64,000 nt of DNA from NCBI RefSeq assembly GCF_943734655.1, contig NC_071355.1, forward strand, positions 222,504,527 through 222,568,526, in the 5' to 3' direction. Position numbers and translations under genes: made by a program. The stretch comes from Sabethes cyaneus (Eukaryota > Arthropoda > Insecta > Diptera > Culicidae). Of this stretch, positions 43,273-55,179 are shown piece by piece (within the stretch, counting starts at the first letter, position 1; each line of letters opens with the position of its first letter). A model generated the notes under the pieces. That model was not told the origin of the DNA, did no database searches, and saw nothing but the letters and a program-made list of their open reading frames with translations.

Positions 43273-43677
43273 TGTACAACCAGCCAGAGCCAGTGAAAAT
43301 TACACCTGTCCTTTCCTTCCCGTAGTCTCTTCTCTAGTGTCCCAACCACTTTTATCCAGTTTCTCCATCGGTTTTAGGAGTAGAAAGAAGATTGTGGTGT
43401 TTTAATGAATAGGGAAAAGTGAGCGTCGATTGACTGATCGACAACGACAACCGCATCGCAAACTACAGCGCAGCGTTGGTGTGGTGTGTGGAAAATTTGA
43501 GATCCCTCTTGAGTAAGGGTATTGGCATGTGAAGAAGGTAGGTTAATTAACTAGTGAAGGGAAAACCACGCTGAATGTTCGAGAGTTGTACGATGTGAGA
43601 ATAATAATAGGGAAGGAAACCCTTCTAGATTCGATATCAGAGTAAACACGGTTTGTTAAGATTAAGATTGCTCGTTC

Positions 43678-43706
43678 AATAAATACTTTTTGAATATATC
43701 AATAAA
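43678..43706 (+). terminator. Distal paired polyadenylation signals
   Basis: AATAAA at 43678-43683 and 43701-43706, followed by a T-rich run and an A-run; likely the main 3' end of the gene. Confidence 0.6.
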
Positions 43707-43710
43707 GAGA

Positions 43711-45145
43711 TTTTTTGCAAAAAAAAATGTTCTGATAGCGTTATTTTGGATGACATTTTCATAATTTTTCTGAAAGGTAAGTACCATGCAGTACAAATTT
43801 ATATTGAAATAAAATGCAAAAAGATAAACTTCACATCCTGATAATATTAAAACATAAAATGCTACGACACCATTTTTATTTTTCCTGACACCACTAATCC
43901 TCCCAAAACGTTGCTTCCATCAACAACAAAGTTCGCTTCTCGGTGGATTACGATAATACGAGTTCGGTACACCGGCGCGGCAATACAGTGCAGTGCAGTG
44001 CTGCTGCTACGAGTACCAACTGATTTTACCTCTCCCACAAAATAAAACCAAAAGAGGATAATTTACATACGCTACCTCGTGCATTGGTAGTGCCACACTG
44101 GTACAGGGGGTCTCAGATGTTCGGCAAAGTACTCGGAGCTGGGACCCAATGATAATCACTTGACCGGTCGGGCGGTCAGTCGGTCGGTCGGTCGTCGAAC
44201 GGTTTGTTTGTTTCTGTTTCCATTAATTAAATAACAACCGTTTCAATGCTTTCCATTTGCTACACATTTATTTGTTTTGTTCGTTTACCGTTCATTATGA
44301 TTGAGGATTTTCGTGAAAGCCAACAGGAAAAACCACTTTTGAAAAACCCCGCCTGGTGCATGCATTATATAAAGTATGCTTCATTCATGGCATCGGTAAT
44401 AAAACGTTCAAAGGTTAATAGAGCGCACCACGCGCAATTATAGATTAAAATTAACCCATTGTACTTACTCGACATTTTGTTTTTGGTTAAAATCGAAAAT
44501 AATTCATTGACCCCAACAGTAATTACGGTGCGCTTTCGTATTACAACTGCGATTGGATCAATTAGCTATACATATGCCGAACAAAAGGTTGGTAGGTGAG
44601 TTGTGAATCACACTTTAATACATGTACTTGCAGAAATGGTTATGGTACACGTAAATCATGAATTTGTACCCTTCCAAACAGCATCGTTGACAGTGCCATT
44701 AGTTCGGCTTATGGATGATTTTTCGTTATAATCGTAAATCATTTTCGGCTGCTGCGAAAAATGCCAAATTATTTGTATTTAACAGATAAGCTCGGTCGTG
44801 GAATTGATTTTTCGTTGAAATTCACCGTCAATGATTGACAAATAATCCGAAATCTTTCTGTCTTGTCAAGTGGTTTAATCGACGAAGTAACTTTTTATTG
44901 TCCACTGCTGTTGTACGTTGTAATACTGTTCTTCTGCATTGTTTACGATTCGATTAAATATTTGTTTAATTGTACATAAAATATCAACAGGATGTTGTCA
45001 GGCCATGTGATCCAAAATGATAGACTTAACCTAAAAATTACGTGCTATTGTAAAACAGCGATTTTTCAACACATTTCGGCTGACGTCAAACTCGAAGCTG
45101 GAACGAAAACAGTTAAAATGGCGTTGTTGACCGGTAATTGTGCTA
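43711..45145. other. Intergenic, no gene seen
   Basis: AT-rich with a few GC patches (CAGTGCAGTGCAGTGCTGCTGC near 43990). Contains the GGTC repeat at 44160-44196. Short frames have no domain or splice context. Confidence 0.45.
44160..44196. repeat. Short GGTC tandem repeat
   Basis: About eight GGTC/GGTCA tetranucleotide-type units with variants. Confidence 0.7.
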
Positions 45146-45149
45146 AAGC

Positions 45150-46260
45150 TGCTGTAGTTAGCCCATCGATGCGACACGTGATAAAAAGGGGCTATTGCGC
45201 AAGCTACGACTCCGGACGTGTATGTGAAGGCTTTCCAGTATAGACGGGCAATCCATTCGCGAGGTCAAAGCGAAGAGCAAAGCTAATGAATCTCCGCTGC
45301 ACTGATTCCATTTGGCGAACGGCATTTTGACAGGGGGCACTTTAAACTGGAGCGCAATATTTTAGACTTTAAGGTAGTTTAGAGTCGAACAGTATAACCA
45401 GATCCTTGACGCAGTTTTCGCGACGTAATGGCATATTTGACAGCCTGTAGTCAAAAGCGAATGGACGAAAAGACAGCGGCATCGAATAGTTTTTCAACTT
45501 TTAAGTACAACTACTTGAGCTCGTCTGCAAACAAGAGTCGTGAATCTTTAAGCAGGTAGTTGGCGTCATTGAAGTAGATAGTGAATATGAAAGGACTGAG
45601 ATGGCTGCCTTGAGGGATTCTAAGAAACTTCCCTCAATATGCCACCTTCAGGTGGCGATCGGATAAGTATGAACGTAGTCAATGCAGCAACAGACCACGT
45701 ATGCCAAGCTTATCTAGTTTGGCAATGGCAATTTGATAGTTCAAATTGTCGAAAGCTGCGGAAAGATCAGTGTAAATAATATCTGTTTGCGACCGGTCAA
45801 GGTTGGTAGTCGTGGAGCGCTTGGTCATAAACCCATGTTGGTTGTACATCTCTGTACTGTTTGAAAAATACAAATACTGGTTCAAACACGATAATCTCGA
45901 GTTTTTAAGACGAGAAGAGTTTCGAAAACGACTTTAGAACAGAGATTCCTTGATAGTTATCTACGTTTTTCTTGTTTTTCTTTGTATGCTGATTTTCATG
46001 CTGAAGGAAAGACACCTGAGGTGACGGAAAAGCTGAAAAGATGGCTCATCGAAGCGATTAGAGCGTGGATGCATTTTTTCAGGAAAACAGGTGGTATACC
46101 GTGCGCTCCAATGGATTTTTCGAAAATTAAAGTCCCCTTGGGTTTTCTATCCACTTTGAATATAACGAGGAGAATCTGCTGATCATTCGGAGTAAACACT
46201 TGAAATGGCGAGCTGTGACTCAAACAATTTCCATTTTTTTTGTGGGAGTTGGAAAGTTCT
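45150..46260 (-). mobile_element. Jockey/CR1-type LINE fragment, decayed
   Basis: Minus frames in order: GIPPVFLKKC..ALIASMSHLF (RT fingers), NQHGFMTKRSTTTNL, DIIYTDLSAAFDNLNYQIA (the FAKAFD-like motif), LDKLGIRG, then C-terminal remnants near 45340-45158. It resembles the LINE type at 37.3-38.4 kb. Broken by stops and deletions; the active-site DD part is not recovered. Confidence 0.78.
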
Positions 46261-46444
46261 TGCACACGACTTGAAGAATCAATGCATAGATTTTTGTGAA
46301 AAATTGCGTTTGTCCATGGAAGACAAAATCAAATCTTGATTATGACGATGGGCAGTTTCCGTATGACGAACTAGCATTGAACAAGAAAACTGATTTCTGT
46401 AAAAAGACCGAAATATTTTATTTATCTAAACGTATGTAAACCAT

Positions 46445-46620
46445 TTGAGCCTCCCAGTTGATTCCGATGACGCTGGCCAGGCGTCGTATGTTCGAATCTC
46501 GACTGGAGGATCGTAGCAACTAGCCCTGCAATTGTCCTGTACTCTGACTGCAAAGTCTGTCGTATAAAAAACAGAAGGTCAAGTTTCGATAACGTAATGT
46601 AGCACCTAGGCTTTGCTTTG
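46445..46620 (+). mobile_element. SINE family 2, copy c
   Basis: CTGGCCAGGCGTCGTATG, intact B box GTTCGAATCTC, GACTGGAGGATCGTAGCAAC, TAGCCCTGCAATTG; the tail is rich in CTTTG words. Best-preserved copy of the family in the window. Confidence 0.7.
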
Positions 46621-46793
46621 CTTTATGTAAACCCATACGGGCAAGAAGTGAAAGATTCATCTCGTGCCAAAAACTTGTCGATATGTTCCTTTAACACTCG
46701 AAATAAAGTGTGAATCGTGATTACGCATGACGAGGTGGCTCCGTCACTCTATAATAAATTTACTAAAAAGACCCAAATAGCATAAAATTATTA

Positions 46794-47727
46794 CCGTCAA
46801 CCGGGGATACTTGCAACACTTTTGAACTTTGACTTGGTATAACTTTCGAAGTGTACCGTTTAGATCCAAGTGTAAGTAGCCAAAACTTGTATAGTTGTCA
46901 GTACTTTTGATTTATGATTATGAGAAAAATTATCAACTAAATGAGCCTGTAGAATGAACCGAAAATAGGGGTGTTGCAAGTTACCCAGTAAACGGGGTTA
47001 CTTGCAACACGTTTCTGGTTTTGCGTTTCTTATGATTTTAAATTTAATTTCAAACCGCGAATGAGCGTTTTTAGATGTTTTGAGTATATTTCTAGTAAAA
47101 CAAGTGATACTGGAGGCATGTTTTGTTTCCCAATTTTGTCTATCGCTTTTTTAAAGATATTCGGTGAAAATGCAGCATGTCGGCAAACTTCAAATTGCCG
47201 TCTCAAGGCACGTGGAATTTTTCACAATTTTCTGGAGATGGCAGTAGACAAAATAACATCATACAGATGCAAACATACTGTTTACATACTGTCTATTACT
47301 CTAATTATCTATTTTACAAGTGCTGCAAGCCGCGCCATATTGGAAGTAACAACACGAATTCGTCGTTACTTCCCCAAGTTCAAAATATAAATAAAGCTCA
47401 AAGTTGCTATTTGTTAGCTTATATGATGTACTAATTGTGTACAGGAACCAAATGATAAAAAATAATTTCATATCAATGCACTGACGCAACTTTGCGCATC
47501 CATTTTTCCTACTCTGAAAATGAAATTACTTTGCAGTCGTATAAAAACAAGCAAATCAATGACATAATGGATTAAACTTAACTAAACAATAGGTAAACGT
47601 CCCTTCTTTAAAATCCCATTGCCTACAAATGGTTAAGTTAACAAACAAATGCGTTAGAGCTGTCAAAAGCGCGATGCGCAAAAGTGTTGCAAGTAACCCC
47701 GGTGTTGCAAGTATCCCCGGATGACGG
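46794..47727. mobile_element. TA-flanked TIR element with ACTTGCAACAC motifs
   Basis: Begins CCGTCAACCGGGGATACTTG; 25 of the first 26 bases match the complement of its right end; TA at 46792-46793 and 47728-47729. GGGG(A/T)TACTTGCAACAC recurs five times, at both ends and near 46970-47010, in both orientations. 934 bp; frames inside (up to 109 codons) are not recognised. Confidence 0.82.
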
Positions 47728-47729
47728 TA

Positions 47730-48185
47730 CTTGATTCACAATTTCGATACTTTACAGTTTACAATTTTTTCTCATGAATAAAATTTCTTTTGACCACTCG
47801 AATTCACTATTCTTTTAGTTAGCACTAACAATGTCTCAACCTCTAGTCGTGAAATTCTCTTTCGGAGTACGCTTCACCCAAGGCTACCTTGACCGACTGT
47901 ACTAAGTATTCCCATACTTCACCCAACTGAGGCACCCGGTGGTATAAAGATTCAATAGCTGTTGGCACTGGTAAATATTTCGCAAAGTCCCTGGGTTATC
48001 CGGAACTTCAGGATTCGATTAGTTCCTTGAAAATTCATCCCATTATTGCAAAATAACTCACCTGGTGGCACACGCCGGCTGACGAAATAAACAAATGATT
48101 CTGTTGACGGTGCTTTCTAGATGCACATCTCGCATCGTAACACTGGTGAATTAAATTTCCGTATTTTCACCAATAGCGCCTCGAA
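47730..48185. other. Intergenic, no gene seen
   Basis: No gene or repeat signature recognised. Confidence 0.4.
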
Positions 48186-48189
48186 GTAA

Positions 48190-51100
48190 TCCACACTAGA
48201 GGTGGGTGGGATTTGGGTTTTCAATGTCGAACCCGTTAAACATATAAGATCGGGTAACCTACCCTGGTGGAATCTAAGGTCGTATACCGACAGGAAGGAA
48301 CCACTCATGCAAAGGCAGAGTGTAGCGACGATGAATACTCTTGTCAACCTTGAGCGTCTGTTCCCCTGTCAGGGGCGGCTCATGATAACATGTCGATTTC
48401 TCAGCCAAATGAGCAGTTGTATTCCAGGAGCGGCTCACTGCAGTGTTTGATCCGGAGCGGGCGGTTGAATTTGGAAACGTGGTGTCTGAGATAGTAGCCC
48501 CATTACATAACTCGTTAGCGTATCCCCAATTAGGAAACCAACTTAAACCAGAGCGAACATTCAAGCAAATTTGGAGCGGAATATTGGGCATCGACCTACA
48601 CACTTAAAAAACTCAGCAAAATTTACCGAGATTTGGACAGCCGACCATTCGGTAAAAATTTCAGTTTTGCAAATCGACGTTTACGGATCTTTACTAACGT
48701 TTGACATCATAAAAAATTTTACCGAACGCTCGGCTGTCCAAATCTCGGCAAAATTTTGCTGACTTCGGCACTTTTTTTTAAGTGTGTAGGTGACTCTATA
48801 CTAGGAACTGCAGATCGATGACCGGGTGACCGGTGCTGCTCAAACAGCTTGAACCCCGTAATCTGTCGCAAACGAGAAATGGCTTGGAAGATCCACAGCG
48901 GAAACGTCCAGTTTGACCAGAGCGGTGGCACTACCAACGAACTGGGAACGGGCTTTGGTAGACGCACGAAGGTATATCCGAAAATGAGAAGGAAGCGTTC
49001 TACGCGCGGCTGGAGACGACGTACGACACGACACATCAAAATCGTCATCGAGGGTATGGACACCTAGATCGGTAGGGAAGAAATATATAAACTGGTGATA
49101 GGATCCCATGTGCCATGGCCTACCCACTGACACGAACTGTAACGACCACCGATGTACAACCTTAGCAGCTTCCCGAGGCCCTGTGATACGCAAAGGCTTA
49201 GGCTCAGATCACAGAACGGATCAGACTCACCTTCTCCACCAATCCCGTTAGCTTTGGACACCTTGCAATGGTCACTTGAGCAATTGCTGGGTAACGCGGG
49301 CCTTTCGCGACTATCTGTGGCCTTTCCCCGTTGGTTATTCCAACTAGTTGGCTGAAGTACCAGATGCGGTCAATGGACGGGCTGTCTGACGTTCCTTGGA
49401 CACTACGGCACTCACGGAACCTTATCTAAGAAAACAGAATCACCTTTTCTTATGTCACAAAGTATGTCTTGACTAGCTCACAGTCCATTTAAGAAGAAAT
49501 ATCTCGACGATTGCGTCCTCCAAATCTACTTAGGATGGCGAGAAAATTCGTGCATTATCAACTGATACTGTGAGGTGAAAAGCTCATAAAGATGGAGGGT
49601 CATTGTTGGGCGGTAGGTTTGATATAGAACAGAATGGGATCGGGAGTCGGTGATTTCGGCTTGTCGTCTCCGACTTGGTTCACATTTGCTTTACCTGCAC
49701 GTCCAGTGTTCCGGGTTTAAGGATACATCGGTCACGATGGTTACTAGTCTAGTGATAGTTCAGTGGATTCCCTTCTCTTGGAATCGTTAAAAGTTAGGTG
49801 TTCCAACCCTCGAAGACGGTTGGGGTAAAATACGCTTGGTCATCGGAGAGCATCGAGGCTAGAAGAAGAACCCTGGAGTATACAAAATTATTGGTTTGAT
49901 GAGAAATGCCAACAAGCGGTGGAGAGTAAAAAAGGACCTCGAATCTGAGTATCTGAGTATTCCCAAATTCTAGAGAGAATTTTGCCAAATACCGACCAAC
50001 AAGGAACCAGCTAACCCCGATTTTAGGGGTAAAAAGCGCCAGAAGGAGGACAGAGATCATGAAGAATTAGAACAACTATTACGAGCTAAAGACACGCGCT
50101 AGTATTGCGAGAAGGTGAACGAATCTCCTAAGGATTACACACCAAAACCTGATATGTGTGGAGACGACAAAGGGAATCTGATCACAAACGAATGATATCC
50201 TAATATGGCTGTGGTACTCGTAGAAGATAGGAATGACCCAGCACCTGACTTCCAAGAAAACAAACAAAAAATCGGGTTGCTAAGGACCAACAAAACCGCC
50301 GATAACGACCGCCTATCAGCAAAGCCTTATAAACATGGCCAGGAAGCACTGGTAACAGCTCGACACTGGGTTATTTCCCAGATCTGGAAGGTCGAGAAGT
50401 TATCGGAGGAATAGCTAGAAGCAAAGGATTGTCTCATCTACAAAAAGGGTAATCGGCTTGCCTGCTTCAATTATCCCGGCATAACGCGGTAAATGCGGTC
50501 TACAAGGTACTCTTCCAGATCTCGTTACGCTAGTTGACACCAATAGCACAAGGTTTCGCGAGAAATTATCATGCGGGCTTCATGGTGGCTCGCTCCACTA
50601 TGGACCAAATTTTCAGCATCCGAAAGATCTTGCAGAAATATCAGGAGTACAACGTGCCACGCATCATGTCTTTAGCGACTTCAAAGCAGCATACGATACA
50701 GTCAATCGTGACCAGCCATGGCAGATAACGCACGTACCCGATTTTTCGGATAAACTGACGTGACTGATAACATTACATTGGATCGAATGATGTTTTTCCT
50801 GTGCATCTCGGATACACTCTTGAGACGCGGCGAGGGTTGAGACAAGGTGACGGCTTTTCCTGCACGCGGTTCAACATCGCGCTTGAGGGGGAGATCCGAT
50901 GAGCGGGCACCGAAACGAGCGGTACAGTTTTCACCAAAGGCAGCCAATTCCTAGGTTTCGTAGAAGACTTTGATATTATAGCCAAGAACTTTATAACAGA
51001 GACAATCTACGCTCAACTTAAATTGGAGTCTAGGATAATTTGGCTAAAAATTAAAGCCTTTAAGACCCAACACGTGAAGGAACGCATTCCATAGACAGTA

Positions 51101-51420
51101 ACCATTTACGGCGACGAACTGCAAGTGGTCTATGAGTTCGTGTATTTGGGATTGCTGGTGGCCGAGGACAACACCACCAGTAAGGAGATCCAGCGGCGCA
51201 TTCAAACGAAAAATTGGGCCTTCTTTACCCGTCGCAAAATGCCACGATCAAGAAACATACGCCGCCATACAAAGTTGACAATGTACAAAGCCTTAATTAG
51301 ACCAGCAGTTCTTTATGGACTTGAAGAGGTAAAAGCAAAATTAGCATGCAAACAAACCGCGGGTGTCTATATCTTTGGGTTCCAAACGTACCTAACAAAG
51401 CGACAATGAGTTCCACGGGG
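48190..51420 (+). mobile_element. RTE-clade LINE copy 6, long but decayed
   Basis: 5' region shares CTGTTC.CC.GT.AGGGGCGGCTCA with the 5' end of copy 7. Then endonuclease-like ENEKEAFYARLE near 48985 and a GREEIYK-like stretch, the linker MCGDDKGNLITNE, RT pieces (LIYKKGNRLACFNYPG, FARNYHAGFMVARSTMDQIF) and C-terminal EFVYLGLLVAEDNTTSKEIQ, LIRPAVLYGLE. Many stops; interrupted by a MITE at 48599. Confidence 0.8.
48599..48786. mobile_element. CACACTT-ended MITE in the RTE 5' region
   Basis: TA at 48597-48598 and 48787-48788; ends CACACTTAAAAAA and complement. Inverted arms of about 60 bp share CCGAGATTTGGACAGCCGA. 188 bp, no coding. Confidence 0.75.
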
Positions 51421-52755
51421 AAGTAACTTAGGACTGTGACCATTCGTTATCAACCGGAAGCTGTACACGACTGCTGACAAATATCGATTGCGTGGTGATT
51501 ATGGACAACGAAACCTATGTCGAGGTCGATTTCAAATAACTTCGTGGACAGAAGTTTTATACGGCAACCGGAAAGGAAAAGATGGCTGAAATTTTCAAGC
51601 ATGTCAAAGTTCACTAAAAATACGTTTCATTTGGTAGATTACTGTGTAGACTTGTGGCTTGAAAAGAGACATTTTCATTGCACCCGGCACCAACCCGGAT
51701 ACATGAACGAGGGTATGGAAAAAACTTGCTGCTTTTCTCGAAGCGACGCGATTGTTTTCCCATTGTCTCGAGTAAAATAGTTGTAATCGTCATCAAACTA
51801 GAGTAGCAATAGTCCAAGAACGAGAAGTTTAAAAACCAAACAAAAATAATTGGAACGAAAATATTATTCGTAAACATTGAATTAATTGACCCAGGTGAAT
51901 TAACCAATAGTCTTTCAAATATAAATAAAAGCCACTCGTGTATCCTAAAGAACAAAAGTCTCTTTCGAAGCGCCCGACAAGAAGGGGCCCCTACAATGTC
52001 AAGTGTAGACACCTGATATCGAATTCCCTTTCACACATTTCAGCAATCTACTCAAGTGAATAGATTGCACTTTATCAGGATAATTTCGCCGACACACATA
52101 CTTGGCTGCTACAGAATATCCTGTACCTACAACGGATTCTATGCTGCAGCAGAGTGAAGATTTGCAATATTGGCTCGCCCAGGAGAATATATATGCATAC
52201 CGAAAGGGTGGACAAGCTTAGTACAGCAGGGGCAGTCATACTATCTCCTTCGGATGTAGCTGTGAAAAGAGGATCCATCAGATTGTTCTCATGCAAGCGG
52301 AATTTCCATAGTGGGAACCAAAATCAAAAGACTAAAACATGGGAAATATCTGAGTTTGACAGCCAGACCAGTCTCCTGGTTTGATACAAATTGCGTATTC
52401 ACAATACCTGGAATGGTTTCTTATCTGCAATAAAGAATGGCATATTCTCTACTGCAAATTACTATTTCACACTAATCGCATGACTAGTTTTTAAACTCGT
52501 ATGAAAGAAATTGAAATAATTTACACTAGGCTTTGTGGCAGAATTTCAATTAACTCAACAATGTCTGCTATTGGCGTAATACGCTTAAATAACTAATTTA
52601 GTACATACTCCCACGTGCAAACCTTAAACTTTGTTTCTACATACATGAATAGAGTATTTCGTTTTCGTTTGTAGACTAGACTAGTTACTAGATTCAAATA
52701 TAAATATTTATTTACCCGCCGGTTTGTCATCAAAATAACAATCAAATTATATTAT
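51421..52755. other. Intergenic, no gene seen
   Basis: Mixed sequence after the RTE copy. Opposed frames of 70-130 codons near 51.5-52.4 kb have no domain or splice support. Confidence 0.45.
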
Positions 52756-52757
52756 CT

Positions 52758-52856
52758 TTATCATCTTCATCACCATTACCACTTTCAAAAGCATAGAATT
52801 CATTATCATCATCATCAGCATCATCATCAGTGTCACCATCATCATCATCATCTTTC
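52758..52856. repeat. ATC trinucleotide-rich microsatellite
   Basis: Imperfect (ATC)n with CACC, GTGTC interruptions, about 100 bp. Confidence 0.85.
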
Positions 52857-53367
52857 GAATTTCGCAAGCTTTGGAGTTAAATTTATTCCAACAGTCGGTC
52901 GGAACAAATTCTCATTAGTCTCGTTCGTAGTCGTCGTATCCGAAAACTCGGAACAATAAATCCTCTCGTAGGGTGACGAATCGATTTTACTACCAAAAGC
53001 GGCATCCCAGCAACCGGATTATCATTCCACAAAAAAAACAGAAAGAAAGAAGCAAAACTGAACAACTGCCAGTGTCGATTGAAAAATGTCGAATGTGTTC
53101 CTGTTCCTGTCGTGTTGTGCACTGTTGAAAAAGTCAATCACAAACTCGTTTGTTGGTCGCAAGTTTTGTTCCAGTACCAGTTTATTCATTCAAGAAACTG
53201 CTTCTAAAACCATATTACCGCTAATTTACGGGTGCAGTTTTTACGGAACTTGAGTAAATTTACTGAAACTGTATATTCCACTGTGTATCAATACAGATTA
53301 GTAAGAAAGGCAGCAGAAGATTATTATTAAGCACCATTTTACCCAAATTGAAATTAAATCTTTGCAG

Positions 53368-53470
53368 GACCACGCACTGTCGGTCGTACCCGGCCGGTGA
53401 TGGTGAACATTTTCGCTGTGGAAATCGAAGAGTCTCTTCCGGACGAAAGTGCTGCCGAAGCTGCAAGTAA
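53368..53470 (+). CDS. Candidate terminal exon of a small Cys-rich peptide (weak)
   Basis: A good acceptor AAATCTTTGCAG precedes a 34-codon open stretch ending TAA, with five cysteines (…THCRSY…FRCGNRR…KCCRSCK). Entry must be in phase 1. An upstream ATG at 53086 followed by a hydrophobic FLFLSCC stretch could supply a signal peptide but no clear donor was found. It may be chance. Confidence 0.15.
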
Positions 53471-53955
53471 TTATGGCTGATTAAATAATCAATCTTTCTG
53501 TTTGCACACTTCTTCAGTGCTGTGTCGTAAATCTTTTGATCGAAAATTTTTCCAAAGTAAGAAATGAAAACAAATCATTTAACGAAGAGAATGGAAATTA
53601 AACCAGGACTAATGGAACACGATCGACCCTGCCCGCCGCCGCCGCCGCCGGCAGAGACGCAACCAAATTATTCAAAGTTTCTTTTGCAAATATTTTGATT
53701 GTGTTTGCGTTTTACGTGTCCGGCGATACCAAGCACACCCCCTCGTAGCATTTTAATTAGCGAAAGTTTACCAACCAAATTATTATGGTGATTCTTGTAG
53801 CATCGTCATTCTGTTGTGAATCTAGTGGAGAAAAAATTACAGGTAAATATTTGGCATTAATTGTTAGCAGTGACAGTTTTCTTTAGATGATATGGTTATG
53901 ATTTCATTTCAAACCTAAACAAAGCCCACAAAAGCCTCAAACTTGAAAACACAGG
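53471..53955. other. Intergenic, no gene seen
   Basis: Contains a short (CCG)6 at about 53636-53652; otherwise unremarkable. Confidence 0.45.
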
Positions 53956-54152
53956 CAGGGATGCCAGGTGATTTTTTGAAAAGTCTTCACGAATCAAGGA
54001 AAAATGTCTTCATTTGTCTTCCTTCGGCTTTCCGCCCATTTAAACTGCATGGTGAAGACATGTCTTCACATGTCTTCAAGTGAAGACATTTCACTTTTTT
54101 GTAACAAAAATGTCTTCAAAATGAAGACATGTCTTCACTTCTGGCATCTCTG
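53956..54152. mobile_element. hAT MITE with perfect 8-bp target duplication
   Basis: Ends CAGGGATGCCAG and CTGGCATCTCTG; flanked by AACACAGG on both sides (53948-53955, 54153-54160). Interior is packed with GAAGACAT / ATGTCTTC words in both orientations. 197 bp, non-coding. Confidence 0.9.
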
Positions 54153-54160
54153 AACACAGG

Positions 54161-55175
54161 TCATCATACAAAAACAATTTAAATGCTATTACTTTCAAAA
54201 TTTCAACAAGAGTTTGGATTTTGATGACCGCAAAATGCATGTACACAGATCGATTTGAAATTTCACTGATTCGAATACCAAAAAATTAATCTCCAATATC
54301 GAGATATGCAACAAACTGTTCTTTTTTGATTCACCTTATATGAACCAATCCATAGAGCAAATCTAACAAACCCAACAAAACTGCTCAACAGACTGCTCTG
54401 ACCGAACCCATTTGTCATCAACTCAGATTGCACCAGTATAAGTCAGTCACTTGCATTCATTCGACGAATGAAATCCAGCACATTGGCAAGCAATTTCAGC
54501 GTTGGCATTCGATAGATTTAGGTAACAGTCAAAATTGATTGACAAATATTTATTGCATTCATCGCTCTGTCACTCAGCGGTCACATCGACGTCGTTTCAA
54601 ACATGAATTCCAAGGTGTGGGAGTATGAAGAACACTAGCATCACTATTCTTCAACGCCATCAATTGTGATATGACAATGATTATGTGCAATTGACCGTAA
54701 TATTTTCTAAGAGAAAATTCATCTTTACGATCAATTTTTAACGGCAGCATTAGAATAGAGGTTTAGTCTGACGGAATTACGGATATTAAAGTAATGTTGC
54801 ACATCAACATTTCATTTCATAAACGCACTTGATGTGCAATCAATTGGCAATCGTCGAACTCTTTTGGATCGACAGTGTACAGAAAAAAAATATAACTGTT
54901 CGATGACTGGACAACGGATGGTAGGTGCTATAGTTTTTCCCAGATCGGTTTTTTTCTATCCAAGCAGAAGGAAAGGGATACGAGCGCATGAGCAGGTTTG
55001 AATGCACTGGATTTAAACCATAAAATTATGTGCAGATAAAATTTGCTTTTCAGTCAGCTTTAGCACATATATGAAGAACTGAGGCAAACTTTATAGATTG
55101 AAAGAGCTGTTTGCTCTAACATCGGAGTAACAAATATTAATACTATCTCTCCAGGTCAACATTTCTTTTTAGCTA
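54161..55175. other. Intergenic, no gene seen
   Basis: AT-rich, no features recognised. Confidence 0.45.
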
Positions 55176-55179
55176 AGAA

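Larger units (their letters stand above)
42950..43710 (+). other. 3' UTR of the LRR gene
   Basis: Unique sequence after the last exon, ending around three AATAAA signals. The 3' UTR begins at 42707 if the TAA is used. Confidence 0.6.

Noticed and set aside
53086..53251. Signal-peptide-like frame upstream of the Cys-rich exon candidate
   Set aside because: No convincing donor to join the exon at 53368 in the required phase; kept only as a remark.
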